From: Mycolicibacterium llatzerense | Lineage (GTDB): Bacteria; Actinomycetota; Actinomycetes; Mycobacteriales; Mycobacteriaceae | NCBI RefSeq assembly: GCF_000878195.1 | Contig: NZ_JXST01000016.1 | Location: 1-64,000 of the forward strand | DNA length: 64,000 nt | Reading direction: 5' to 3' | Part shown: positions 6,718 through 15,066 of the stretch, piece by piece | Numbering within the stretch: position 1 is the stretch's first letter | Layout of the letters: each line of letters begins with the position of its first letter | The notes under the pieces: generated by a model | Database searches by the model: none | The model's input: only the letters and a program-made list of their open reading frames with translations | What the model was told of the DNA's origin: nothing | Program-made: the position numbers and the translations under genes

Positions 6718-7601
6718 CAGATCAACTCCCCATCGCGGCGAATCTGCCTGCGCACGTAGGCCAACAGCACGTAGCTGCCGGCCTGCCGGATGAACAGCGG
6801 CAGGAACCGGTTGACGAAAGCGACCAGCCGGAACAGCGTTTCGAACAGATACTGACGGCCGCCGCCCCACGACATGCCCATCGCGTCCCGGAAGACCGGC
6901 GCCAGGAAACCGGCGGTCAGGAACGCCAGCAGGGGCCGAAACGCCAGGGCCAGAACGGGATTGATCATCCGCAACCGCACCAGTTCGGTGAGGTACCGAC
7001 GGACGGTGTCATCGATGGCCACCTTGGCACAGGCCGCGGTCCAGTAATCGTCGAACTCGGCGCGACCGGCGGGCCACTGGTCGTCGGTGACCTGCAGCGT
7101 GGTGCCGAGCGGCGCGGCGGACCGGTAGAACTGCTCGGCAAGTTCGGGTGTCAGCTCGCCGCGCAGCAGTTGATAGACGTCCTCCATGCCGACGAACAGG
7201 CATGCGGCGACCCACATCTGCAGATCGCGGTCAAAAGCGTTGTAGCGCACCGGGCTGTCCGGGCCGGACTGCACCTGGCGGTGCGCCGAGTCGACCGCCT
7301 TGCGCATGGCCGCCCGGTCCTCGTCAGTACCGAGGACGGCCACCGCGAGGTACTGAAATGTGGTGCGGGCCCGCTTCCACGGATGCTTGAGCAGATTCCC
7401 CGAATCGACCTTGCTCTCCACCACCCCGTACCCGACACCCGGCCACGACAGCTGCATGATGACGTTGGCTGCGCTGGCCGCCGCGCCCCAGAAATCGGCG
7501 GCATCGGCGATCGTCACCGGATACTCGTCCCACCGTGCGGTGCGGCGCCGAATCTGGATGCGGCAGTCCGCGAGGGCCAATGCCGGCGTTTCGCCGGTCA
7601 T
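6717..7601 (-). CDS. DUF2236 / MpaB-like putative oxygenase
   Basis: 294 residues. The family core is present: TTFQYLAVAVLGTDEDRAAM, the AHRQV histidine segment, RYNAFDRDLQMWVAACLFVG and later PVFRDAMGMSWGGGRQ. DUF2236 proteins include the fungal MpaB oxygenase and the haem-containing latex-clearing proteins. The histidine of HRQV is the likely haem-ligand region, by family knowledge. The ATG at 7601 overlaps the preceding small gene by ATGA; the following small gene overlaps by TGATG, so the three genes form one tightly coupled operon. An extended in-frame start at 7772 overlaps the upstream gene and is rejected. Confidence 0.85.
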   Translation of the reverse strand: MTGETPALALADCRIQIRRRTARWDEYPVTIADAADFWGAAASAANVIMQLSWPGVGYGVVESKVDSGNLLKHPWKRARTTFQYLAVAVLGTDEDRAAMRKAVDSAHRQVQSGPDSPVRYNAFDRDLQMWVAACLFVGMEDVYQLLRGELTPELAEQFYRSAAPLGTTLQVTDDQWPAGRAEFDDYWTAACAKVAIDDTVRRYLTELVRLRMINPVLALAFRPLLAFLTAGFLAPVFRDAMGMSWGGGRQYLFETLFRLVAFVNRFLPLFIRQAGSYVLLAYVRRQIRRDGELI

Positions 7602-7831
7602 GGCAGGCACATGCTCGTCAGCAGCAACATCGGCCAGAACACCACGGTTCGCACGAAGACCAGCACGCGGTCCAGGCCGTGCGCCGCCTCGAACGCGCCG
7701 GTGTGGGTAACAGCCCACAGCACGCCGAGCACCAGATACGGCGCCGCCAGCATGACGGCGGAGCCCAGCCACTCGGCGATCGTCATCTCGAAACTGAAAA
7801 CGCCGCCGGCGGGCTCGTCGTTGTCGGTCAT
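7598..7831 (-). CDS. Small membrane protein, proximal partner of the DUF2236 gene
   Basis: 77 residues, with two hydrophobic segments (WLGSAVMLAAPYLVLGVLWA and VLVFVRTVVFWPMLLLTSM) separated by a short polar loop containing GLDRV. First gene of the three-gene operon; its stop overlaps the DUF2236 start (ATGA). Similar in length and pattern to the product of 6472-6717, suggesting the two are paralogues that flank the enzyme. Function unknown; a membrane anchor or electron-transfer partner is conceivable but unsupported. It is divergent from a methyltransferase gene 66 bp away. Confidence 0.7.
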   Translation of the reverse strand: MTDNDEPAGGVFSFEMTIAEWLGSAVMLAAPYLVLGVLWAVTHTGAFEAAHGLDRVLVFVRTVVFWPMLLLTSMCLP

Positions 7832-7897
7832 GTTGATTTCACCGTAACCCGCATGGCAACAGCCGGAAAGCCGCTTCGGGAGGCCTACAGTGGCCGC

Positions 7898-8656
7898 ATG
7901 TCGACCTGGTCAGTCGGACGGTATGAAGCCGTCGCCGAATTCATCGCGCCCATCGCCACGGAGGTCGTCTCCGCGGTGTCGGCCGGGCCCGGCACCGCAC
8001 TCGTCGACCTGGCCTGCGGGACCGGCAACGCGTCGCTGCACGCCGCCGCCCTCGGCGCCCAGGTCACCGGTGTCGACATCACCCCCGAGCTGCTGGCCAT
8101 CGCCGCTGCCAAGCCCGGCGGCGACGTGGTCGAGTGGGTGGCCGCCGACGCGTCCGCGACCGGTTTGCCCGACGCCGCTTTCGACACGGCGGTGTCGAAC
8201 ATGGGCATCATCTTCGTCGAGCCGGCCGCCATGGTCGCGGAGCTGGGCCGGCTGCTCAAACCCGGCGGTGCCCTCGGATTTTCGACGTGGGTAAAGGCCG
8301 TCGACAATCCGTTCTTCACCCCGGTTATCGAAGTGCTCGGCCAGCCGGAACCAGGCCCGTACTCCCCCGACCAGTGGGGCCTGCCCGAGCTGGTACACCA
8401 GCGGCTGGATGCCGACTTCACCGACGTGACCATCGAAAACCGCGTGCTCATTTGGCAATTCGGTTCCGTCGCCGACGCGGTGCGGTTCGTCACCGATGAA
8501 TCGCCCATGCACGTCACAACCTTGACCTACCTGGACGACGCCACCCGCGCCCGGCTCGTCGACGCATTCGCCGCGGCGTTCACGGCCCACGAATCATCCG
8601 ACGGGACGGTCGCTTTCGACGCGCCGTACGCGGTGATCACGGCGCAACGCCGGTGA
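7898..8656 (+). CDS. Class I SAM-dependent methyltransferase
   Basis: 252 residues with the SAM motif I VDLACGTGNASLHAA, motif II VTGVDITPELL, an acidic-loop region WVAADASATGLPDAAFD and motif post-III (LLKPGGALGFSTW). UbiE/Methyltransf_11 type; the substrate is unknown. A TACAGT box at 7886-7891 followed by 6 nt places transcription start at the ATG (leaderless). Single-gene unit facing the DUF2236 operon; not part of the M. tuberculosis gene order as I recall it. Confidence 0.88.
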   Translation: MSTWSVGRYEAVAEFIAPIATEVVSAVSAGPGTALVDLACGTGNASLHAAALGAQVTGVDITPELLAIAAAKPGGDVVEWVAADASATGLPDAAFDTAVSNMGIIFVEPAAMVAELGRLLKPGGALGFSTWVKAVDNPFFTPVIEVLGQPEPGPYSPDQWGLPELVHQRLDADFTDVTIENRVLIWQFGSVADAVRFVTDESPMHVTTLTYLDDATRARLVDAFAAAFTAHESSDGTVAFDAPYAVITAQRR

Positions 8657-8671
8657 GGGCTGCCGCTGAAC

Positions 8672-10141
8672 TCAGCTGGCCTGGTAGAGGATTCCGCGGC
8701 CGATGGCCTCACGGATTTCCGGCATCGCGGCCTCGGCAAGAGCGTCGGCGTCAACACCGTGATGGGCGGCCAGCAGCCCGATGAGCGTGCCCAACGGCAC
8801 CTCACCGCGACACCCGGCCAGCAGGGCCGTCAGCACTTCGTCCACCCCGAGCACCGCACCCGGACCGCCGGGACGACGGACCGCACAACCGATCTCCTGC
8901 CAGCCGTCCGGCCCCGGCAGCGAATGCTGCTCCAGCAGCACCGGCGCGGTGGACAGGCGGGCGGCGAGCAGCTCGTCGTCCGAGGTGTCGCGCAGGTAAG
9001 CCCGGCGCGCGAAGAACGCTTCCACCTCAGTGCCGGTGATGGGTTCGTCGGTGATCTCCTCGAGGATCTGTTCGGGCTCCTCGCCGGGGCGCGGCACGCG
9101 CAGCGAGATGAGGCCCATACCGATCCCGGTGATGCCTTCGGCGTCGAACCAGTCCAACCAGTCCGCCCCGCGCTGCGCGATCTGTTCCGCAGACTCGCCG
9201 GCGTCGGCCAGCCACAACGACACATAGCTGACCGGGTCGGCCAGTTCCCGCTGCACCACCCAGGCGTGCAGCCCCGTGCCGGCCAGCCAGTCCTGCACCC
9301 GGGTCCGCCAGTCATCTTCCCGGACAATCCAATTGGCCATGATCTGGGCGGTGCCGCCAGGGTTCAGGTAACTGCCGACGTTCTGGATGATGGTGCGGCA
9401 CAACCCATCGCCGGCGACGCCCGAATCGCGGTAGATGTAGTCCTGGGCGCCCGCGCCGACCACGAAGGGCGGGTTGGACACGATGAGGTCGAAGCGCTCC
9501 CCCGCCACGGGGTCGAAGAGGCTGCCGGGCCGCAGATCCCAGGACATCCCGTTGAGCCCCGCAGTGGCCTGCGCCAGCGCCAGCGCCCGCGGGTTGGTGT
9601 CGGTGGCCACGATGTCGGCGCAGTGACCGTTCAGGTGCAGCGCCTGGATACCGCAGCCGGTGCCCAGGTCGAGCGCGCGCTGCACCGGGGTCCGAATCAC
9701 GGCCCGCGCCAACGACATCGACGCACCCCCGATGCCGAGGACATGCTCATGCTCCACGGGTCCTGCGCGCAGGGCGGCATCCTGGTCGGAGACGACGTAG
9801 AAGTCGCGTTCCCCGTCTGAATGCGGACGAATGTCGAGGGCCGCCCGGACGGTGTCCGTCACCTCCAGCACGCCGGCTGCCGCCAGCTCGGCCAGGCTGG
9901 TCGAGGGGAACGCGGCCCGCACCTGCTCGGCCGGTTCGTCGGTGCCGAGCAGGAACAGCCGGATCAGCGTGGCCAGCCGGCTGCCGTCCGCGGTGGCACG
10001 CAGCGCCGGCCACCACGCACCCCGGCCGAGGGCCGCATTGGCGTCGTCACCGAGCAGTTCGGCCACCCCGTCGGTGGTGTACCCGGCAGAGCGCAGGTCA
10101 GCGCCGAGAGCTTCCACGAGCAAGGGATCCAGGGCGGTCAA
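8672..10141 (-). CDS. Large N6/N5-type methyltransferase (HemK-like fold, DUF7059 type)
   Basis: 489 residues. An N-terminal helical domain of about 120 residues precedes a Rossmann methyltransferase core with ALDLGTGCGIQALHL (motif I), VATDTNPRALALAQ (motif II) and SNPPFV (motif IV, the NPPY-like signature of enzymes that methylate amide or exocyclic nitrogens). A further C-terminal domain of about 150 residues follows. The substrate could be a glutamine in a protein or a nucleic-acid base. The start is TTG at 10141, overlapping the stop of the SRAP gene by four bases (TTGA), which implies coupled translation. Confidence 0.82.
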   Translation of the reverse strand: MTALDPLLVEALGADLRSAGYTTDGVAELLGDDANAALGRGAWWPALRATADGSRLATLIRLFLLGTDEPAEQVRAAFPSTSLAELAAAGVLEVTDTVRAALDIRPHSDGERDFYVVSDQDAALRAGPVEHEHVLGIGGASMSLARAVIRTPVQRALDLGTGCGIQALHLNGHCADIVATDTNPRALALAQATAGLNGMSWDLRPGSLFDPVAGERFDLIVSNPPFVVGAGAQDYIYRDSGVAGDGLCRTIIQNVGSYLNPGGTAQIMANWIVREDDWRTRVQDWLAGTGLHAWVVQRELADPVSYVSLWLADAGESAEQIAQRGADWLDWFDAEGITGIGMGLISLRVPRPGEEPEQILEEITDEPITGTEVEAFFARRAYLRDTSDDELLAARLSTAPVLLEQHSLPGPDGWQEIGCAVRRPGGPGAVLGVDEVLTALLAGCRGEVPLGTLIGLLAAHHGVDADALAEAAMPEIREAIGRGILYQAS

Positions 10142-10968
10142 AACAGCGTTCCTTCGGATTCGGAGTCGGCGGGCTCGATCAGTTCCGGGCCATTGTTGCG
10201 AATGCTGTTGACCAACTTCGACACCTCACGAGTGACGATCCGGTCCAGGTCGCCGTGCCCGCGCAGCAGGCCTTCGTCGATGGGCGCGTCGGGGTCCAGC
10301 CAGCGGTCCCAGTCGCCGGCGCTGATGGTCAGCGGCATGCGGTCGTGGATGCCGGCCAGCGGCCCGACCGACTCCGTCGTGATGATGGTGCAGCTGACCA
10401 GTGGAAGACTGTCGCGGGACGCACCTGCCCCTTCTCCCGTCGCTTCGCTCGCCCCTCTCGGCCGCCACGTCGACCACAATCCCGCCATGAACAACAGCTC
10501 GTCGTCGGCAGCGTGCATGTAGAACGGCGTCTTCGTGGCCTTCTTGCCCTCGGCAGCCGGGTTGGGCCGCCATTCGTACCAGCCGTCCATCGGGATGAGG
10601 CAGCGCTTCGATTTCGCCGAACCGCGGAACGCCGGTGACGTGGTCAGCGTCTCGGCGCGCGCGTTGATCAACAGCGGTCCCTTGGTGTCGGGCGCACCAT
10701 CGGCCGTCGTCTTGACCCACGGCGGGATCAGGCCCCAGCGCATCGACCGGACCCGGCGGGTTGGCTCGTCGCCGGGCTCGGAATGCCGCCGCACGACGCT
10801 GCTGATGGTCGTGGTGGGCGCGACGTTGTAGTTGGCCGAAGGCAGGGTGCTGCCCTGCTCACCGCCGTCTTTCGCCGGGTCGGACACCTTGGCGGCGCTC
10901 TCATCCAGAGCCTGGATTTTCGCCGCCAGCAGCGCCGGGTCGGTGGTGACTGCAAATCGCCCGCACAT
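10138..10968 (-). CDS. SRAP-domain DNA-protein crosslink protein (YedK/HMCES family)
   Basis: 276 residues beginning MCGRF. After removal of Met the Cys2 forms a thiazolidine crosslink with abasic sites in single-stranded DNA, shielding them during replication. Other family motifs are present: [14 protein letters not shown] (with the catalytic Glu) and IHDRMP (with the His). The equivalent is Rv3226c. The start at 10968 is fixed by the need for Cys at position 2. It is divergent from aroA with only 18 bp between start codons; TATCCT on the minus strand 7 nt before the ATG suggests a leaderless mRNA. Confidence 0.93.
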   Translation of the reverse strand: MCGRFAVTTDPALLAAKIQALDESAAKVSDPAKDGGEQGSTLPSANYNVAPTTTISSVVRRHSEPGDEPTRRVRSMRWGLIPPWVKTTADGAPDTKGPLLINARAETLTTSPAFRGSAKSKRCLIPMDGWYEWRPNPAAEGKKATKTPFYMHAADDELLFMAGLWSTWRPRGASEATGEGAGASRDSLPLVSCTIITTESVGPLAGIHDRMPLTISAGDWDRWLDPDAPIDEGLLRGHGDLDRIVTREVSKLVNSIRNNGPELIEPADSESEGTLF

Positions 10969-10986
10969 ACCAGGCAGGATAGGGGC

Positions 10987-12261
10987 ATGGAAACCTGGCC
11001 CGCACCGTCGGTGACCGGTCCGGTGCAGGCCACTGTCACCGTGCCGGGATCGAAGTCGCAGACCAATCGGGCGCTGATCCTGGCGGCCCTGGCCACCCCG
11101 CAGGGCACCTCGACCGTCAGCGGCGCACTGCGCAGCCGCGACACCAACCTGATGATCGGCGCGCTGCAGGCGCTCGGCGTGACGATCGCCGGAGACGGCA
11201 CCGAGCTGACCGTCGGCGGCGCCATCGCTCCTACTGGGGACGTGCGCATCGACTGCGGGCTGGCCGGCACCGTGCTGCGGTTCGTCCCGCCGGTGGCGGC
11301 GCAGGGCACCGGACACGTTGTCTTTGATGGCGACGAGCAGGCCAAGACCCGCCCCATCACCCCGCTACTGGACGCGATGCGCGGTCTCGGCGTCGACATC
11401 GACGGCGACGGCATGCCGTTCACCGTCTCCGGCACCGGATCGGTGGCCGGCGGCGAGGTGCGGATCGACGCATCGTCGTCGTCGCAGTTCGTGTCCGGGC
11501 TCTTGTTGTCGGGAGCCACTTTCCGCTCGGGACTGACGGTCATCCACACCGGTGAGACGGTGCCGTCGCAGCCGCACATCGAAATGACCATCACGATGCT
11601 GCGCGACGCGGGTGTCGAGGTCGACGACAGCGAGCCGAACCGCTGGCATGTGTCGGCCGGCCCGATCGCGGCGCGACACTGGGCCATCGAGCCCGATCTA
11701 TCGAACTCGGTGCCGTTCCTGGCCGCCGCCGCGGTGACGGGTGGCACGGTGCGGCTGGCCCACTGGCCGACCCAGAGCGTGCAGCCGTCCGGCGACATCC
11801 TGGAGCTCCTGGGCAAGCTGAATACCTCTGTCCAGGTTGTCGATTCGCATCTGGAGGTCAGGGGTGCGCAGAGCTACCCGGGCTTCGAGGCCAACCTGAA
11901 GGCCGTCGGCGAGCTGGCGCCGTCGATGGCCGCGCTGGCCGCGCTCGCCAGCCCAGGTTCGGTGTCGACGCTCTCGGGCATCGCGCATCTGCGTGGGCAC
12001 GAGACCGACCGGCTGGCCGCGCTGACCAACGAGATCAACGGACTGGGCGGCCAGTGCCGCGAGACCGACGACGGTCTGGTGATCACGGCCGTGCCACTGC
12101 ACGAAGGCCTTTGGCGGTCCTACGCCGACCACCGCATGGCCACCGCCGGCGCGATCATCGGGCTGCGCGTGCCCGGTGTGCAGGTGGAGGACATCGGCAC
12201 CACAGCCAAGACGCTGCCCGACTTCCCGGGTATGTGGGCAGACCTGCTGGCCGGGAAATAG
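10987..12261 (+). CDS. aroA: EPSP synthase (3-phosphoshikimate 1-carboxyvinyltransferase)
   Basis: 424 residues, the usual family length. It joins shikimate-3-phosphate and PEP in the sixth step of the shikimate pathway. Motifs: [17 protein letters not shown] at the N-terminus (substrate lysine), [12 protein letters not shown] (family LxNAGTAxRF), [12 protein letters not shown] and, near the C-terminus, [11 protein letters not shown]. The start at ATG 10987 begins METWPAPS, as in the M. tuberculosis protein. rsgA follows after one base. Confidence 0.96.
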   Translation: METWPAPSVTGPVQATVTVPGSKSQTNRALILAALATPQGTSTVSGALRSRDTNLMIGALQALGVTIAGDGTELTVGGAIAPTGDVRIDCGLAGTVLRFVPPVAAQGTGHVVFDGDEQAKTRPITPLLDAMRGLGVDIDGDGMPFTVSGTGSVAGGEVRIDASSSSQFVSGLLLSGATFRSGLTVIHTGETVPSQPHIEMTITMLRDAGVEVDDSEPNRWHVSAGPIAARHWAIEPDLSNSVPFLAAAAVTGGTVRLAHWPTQSVQPSGDILELLGKLNTSVQVVDSHLEVRGAQSYPGFEANLKAVGELAPSMAALAALASPGSVSTLSGIAHLRGHETDRLAALTNEINGLGGQCRETDDGLVITAVPLHEGLWRSYADHRMATAGAIIGLRVPGVQVEDIGTTAKTLPDFPGMWADLLAGK

Positions 12262-12262
12262 C

Positions 12263-13243
12263 TTGCGGGAGTACGACGAATCAGATGTCCGGGTGCGCTC
12301 GGGCAAAGGTTCACGTCCCCGCACCAAGAACCGGCCGACCCACGCCGACGCCGAAGCGGCCATGGTCGTCACCGTCGACCGCGGCCGCTGGGGCTGTGCG
12401 CTCGACGGCAATCCCGACCACATCGTCACCGCGATGCGGGCCCGCGAACTGGGCCGCACGCCGATCGTCGTCGGCGACTCGGTGGGCATCGTCGGCGACC
12501 TTTCAGGAAAACCCGACACCCTGGCCCGCATCGTCCGCCGCGACGAACGCCGAACCGTGTTGCGCCGCACCGCCGATGACACCGACCCGACCGAACGTGT
12601 GGTCGTCGCCAATGCCGACCAGCTGCTGATGGTGGTCGCGCTGGCCGACCCGCCGCCGCGTGCCGGGCTGGTGCAGCGCGCGCTGATCGCCGCCTACACC
12701 GGCGGCCTGCGGCCGATCCTGTGTCTGACGAAGAACGATCTGGCGCCGGCCGAGCCGTTCGCCGCCGAATTCGCCGGCCTCGACCTGACGGTGCTGACCG
12801 CCGGGCGCGACGACCCCCTCGATGTGGTGGCACCGCTGCTCGAAGGTCAGGTGACGGTGCTGCTCGGACACTCCGGCGTGGGCAAGTCCACGTTGGTGAA
12901 TCGCCTTGTGCCGCACGCAGATCGGGCCATCGGTGCGGTGTCGGGCGTCGGCAAGGGCAAGCACACCTCGACGCAGTCGGTGGCGCTGCCGCTGGCCGGG
13001 TCCGGCTGGGTCGTCGACACCCCGGGCATCCGGTCCTTCGGCCTCGCGCACATCAAGCCCGACGACGTGCTGCTGGCGTTCTCCGACCTCGCCGAGGCCA
13101 TCGAGGACTGCCCCCGCGGCTGCGGGCACATGGGCCCGCCCGCCGATCCGGAATGCGCACTGGACGCGCTCACCGGCCCGGCCGTCGACCGCGTCGTCGC
13201 CGCCCGGAGCCTGCTCGCGGTACTCAACGAACCGACGTACTAG
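12263..13243 (+). CDS. rsgA: RsgA, circularly permuted ribosome-assembly GTPase
   Basis: 326 residues. After an N-terminal OB-fold (AAMVVTVDRGRWGCAL) the GTPase motifs come in permuted order: TKND (G4), then GHSGVGKST (G1), then VDTPGIRSFG (G3). A zinc-binding finger follows, CPRGCGHMGPPADPEC. It matures the 30S decoding centre. The start is TTG at 12263, one base after the aroA stop, giving LREYDESDVRVR, in register with the M. tuberculosis N-terminus; no better start exists. It ends 1 bp from a convergent lipoprotein gene. Confidence 0.92.
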   Translation: MREYDESDVRVRSGKGSRPRTKNRPTHADAEAAMVVTVDRGRWGCALDGNPDHIVTAMRARELGRTPIVVGDSVGIVGDLSGKPDTLARIVRRDERRTVLRRTADDTDPTERVVVANADQLLMVVALADPPPRAGLVQRALIAAYTGGLRPILCLTKNDLAPAEPFAAEFAGLDLTVLTAGRDDPLDVVAPLLEGQVTVLLGHSGVGKSTLVNRLVPHADRAIGAVSGVGKGKHTSTQSVALPLAGSGWVVDTPGIRSFGLAHIKPDDVLLAFSDLAEAIEDCPRGCGHMGPPADPECALDALTGPAVDRVVAARSLLAVLNEPTY

Positions 13244-13244
13244 C

Positions 13245-13703
13245 TCAGCGGACCACCAGCATGGTGGCCCGGTAATCCGGCAGCGGAATGGTCCCGGGAA
13301 TCTCGGGATACGGGTCCAGTGAACGCAATTCGACGGTGTACCCGCCGACCGTCTCGGTCAGGTGAGTCTGGCCCGGTGCCGGGTTCGTGTTGAACTCCAG
13401 CGTGGTCGGCGGCTGACCGTCGGGCGTGGCGATCACCGCGATGTGGGCCGCGCCCGTCCACACACACGACACCCGCTTGGGACAGCGCGAATCATCAAGC
13501 ACCCGATCGAATTTCAGCCGCAGTCCGGCGCCGTCGAGCACCGCTTCCTGCCCACCGCCGAGGACGAACTCATGGCCGAGTTGCGCGGATTCGGTGTCGG
13601 GCCGCGCCTGTCCTGGCGAGCAGCCGACGGCGATCACCGCCCCGAGCACCACCACGAGGAAACGCGAAAACCCCCAAAACCGGGTGGTTTTGGGGGTTTT
13701 CAC
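13245..13703 (-). CDS. Lipoprotein of unknown function, start codon inside the desA3 terminator
   Basis: 152 residues from a GTG at 13703. The N-terminus KTPKTTRFWGFSRF is basic, then FLVVVLGAVIAVGC gives a lipobox with Cys28. The mature part has a two-cysteine loop (CPKRVSCVWTG) and a beta-rich C-terminus. No named family recognised. The GTG lies 8 nt after the desA3 stop, and codons 1-12 coincide with the 16-bp terminator hairpin (13666-13701). Expression as read-through from desA3 would therefore be strongly attenuated. Later GTG codons would delete the basic n-region, so this start is preferred. Confidence 0.72.
   Translation of the reverse strand: MKTPKTTRFWGFSRFLVVVLGAVIAVGCSPGQARPDTESAQLGHEFVLGGGQEAVLDGAGLRLKFDRVLDDSRCPKRVSCVWTGAAHIAVIATPDGQPPTTLEFNTNPAPGQTHLTETVGGYTVELRSLDPYPEIPGTIPLPDYRATMLVVR
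13666..13701 (-). terminator. Terminator of desA3, embedded in the next gene
   Basis: GGTTTTGGGGGTTTTC (13686-13701) pairs perfectly with GAAAACCCCCAAAACC (13666-13681), with a 4-nt loop. On the minus transcript the stem ends in TTTTC. It lies 10 bp after the desA3 stop and covers the first 12 codons of the lipoprotein gene. The symmetric T and A tracts would allow termination in both directions. Confidence 0.8.
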
Positions 13704-13711
13704 TCGCGTTG

Positions 13712-14971
13712 CTAGGCCGCAGCCATGCGCTTGGCCGCACGACGGCTGCGCACGGTGCGGATGGCCGTCTTCAGACCGCGCTTGTTGCCGGTCGCCGGGT
13801 CGACGGCGCCGAAGCTCTCGTCGAGCTCGACGAACATCCGCTCGCTGCGGGTCTCCGGCGCATCGTCCGAGGTGTCCTGCAGGAACTTGTCCGGCAACGA
13901 CAGCTTGGCGATGGTGCGCCAGGTCTTGGCGTACTGCACGAGGAACGGCCCGGTGGTGTAGGGCAGGTCGTACTTCTCGCACAGCGCCCGCACCCGGATC
14001 GAGATCTCGGCATACCGGTTGCTCGGCAGATCCGGAAACAGGTGATGCTCGATCTGGTGGCTCAGGTTGCCGCTCATGAAGCGCAACACCGGACCAGAGT
14101 TGAAGTTGGCACTGCCCAGCATCTGGCGCAGGTACCACTGGCCGCGCGACTCACCCACCATGTCGGTCTTGGTGAATTTCTCTGCGCCATCCGGGAAATG
14201 GCCGCAGAAGATCACCGCGTTCGACCACACGTTGCGGATGACGTTGGCCACCGCGTTGGCCCTGAGCGTCGACTTGAACGTGGCACCCGGCGACAGTGAC
14301 GTGATCGCGGGGTACGCGACGTAGTCCTTGGTCAGCTGCTGCGCAGCCTTGACGCCGAATTCCCGCACCCGAACCATCGTGGCCTTGCGGTCGTCGCGGC
14401 CCTTGAAGATCTTGCCGAGCTCCAGGTGCTGCAGGCCGACGCCCCACTCGAAACCGATCGCCAGCAGTGTGTTGAAGAGCAGATTGCCGTAGAGATTGAA
14501 CGGCCGCCACTTCGCATCGCGGGTGACCCGGATGACGCCGTAGCCCACATCGTCGTCCATGCCCAAGATGTTTGTGTACTTGTGGTGCATGAAGTTATGG
14601 GTGAACCGCCAGTGCTTGGACGCGCCGCTCATGTCCCACTCCCACGTCGAGGAGTGAATCTCGGGATCGTTCATCCAGTCCCACTGGCCGTGCATGACGT
14701 TGTGGCCGATCTCCATGTTCTCGACGATCTTGGCCACGCCCAGCGTGCTCGCCCCGGCCCACCAGAACGACCGCTTCGAGCTGCGCAACAACAGCAGGCG
14801 CCCGGCTACCTCGAGAGCACGCTGTGCCGCGATGGTGCGGCGGATGTATCGCGCGTCGCGGACGCCGCGGGATTCCTCGATATCTTGGCGGATCGCGTCG
14901 AGCTCATTGCCCAAAGCCTCGATATCAGCTTCGGTCAGGTGCACGAATTCCGGTACATCAGTCACTGCCAT
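13712..14971 (-). CDS. desA3: DesA3-type membrane acyl-CoA desaturase (linoleoyl-CoA desaturase family)
   Basis: 419 residues, a membrane di-iron desaturase that makes oleate from stearoyl-CoA. All three histidine boxes are present: H90-NVM-H94, H125-NFM-H129H130 and H305-QIE-H309H310 (HQIEHHLFPDLP). The ATG at 14971 has AAGGAGGT upstream with ideal spacing. It takes electrons from the reductase encoded just upstream (15067-16209). The promoter has TACTAT at -10 (plus-strand 15017-15022) overlapped by a composite operator that is also found before the reductase gene. A strong terminator follows. Confidence 0.95.
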   Translation of the reverse strand: MAVTDVPEFVHLTEADIEALGNELDAIRQDIEESRGVRDARYIRRTIAAQRALEVAGRLLLLRSSKRSFWWAGASTLGVAKIVENMEIGHNVMHGQWDWMNDPEIHSSTWEWDMSGASKHWRFTHNFMHHKYTNILGMDDDVGYGVIRVTRDAKWRPFNLYGNLLFNTLLAIGFEWGVGLQHLELGKIFKGRDDRKATMVRVREFGVKAAQQLTKDYVAYPAITSLSPGATFKSTLRANAVANVIRNVWSNAVIFCGHFPDGAEKFTKTDMVGESRGQWYLRQMLGSANFNSGPVLRFMSGNLSHQIEHHLFPDLPSNRYAEISIRVRALCEKYDLPYTTGPFLVQYAKTWRTIAKLSLPDKFLQDTSDDAPETRSERMFVELDESFGAVDPATGNKRGLKTAIRTVRSRRAAKRMAAA

Positions 14972-14992
14972 TGTCGACCTCCTTCCCAAATA

Positions 14993-15024
14993 CCTACGCT
15001 AGCGTAACCTACGGCATAGTAGGT
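14993..15024. promoter_or_regulatory. Composite operator at the desA3 promoter
   Basis: Two adjacent inverted repeats: the perfect palindrome TACGCTAGCGTA (14995-15006), directly followed by ACCTAC-GGCATA-GTAGGT (15007-15024). The second overlaps the -10 hexamer TACTAT of the minus-strand desA3 promoter. The same layout occurs at 16265-16296 before the partner reductase, with 25 of 32 positions identical. Typical of a TetR-family repressor site; the regulator is not identified here. Confidence 0.75.
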
Positions 15025-15066
15025 TTCTAGCCAGCTAACTCTAGATTTCCCAATTCTGCTGCTGGG

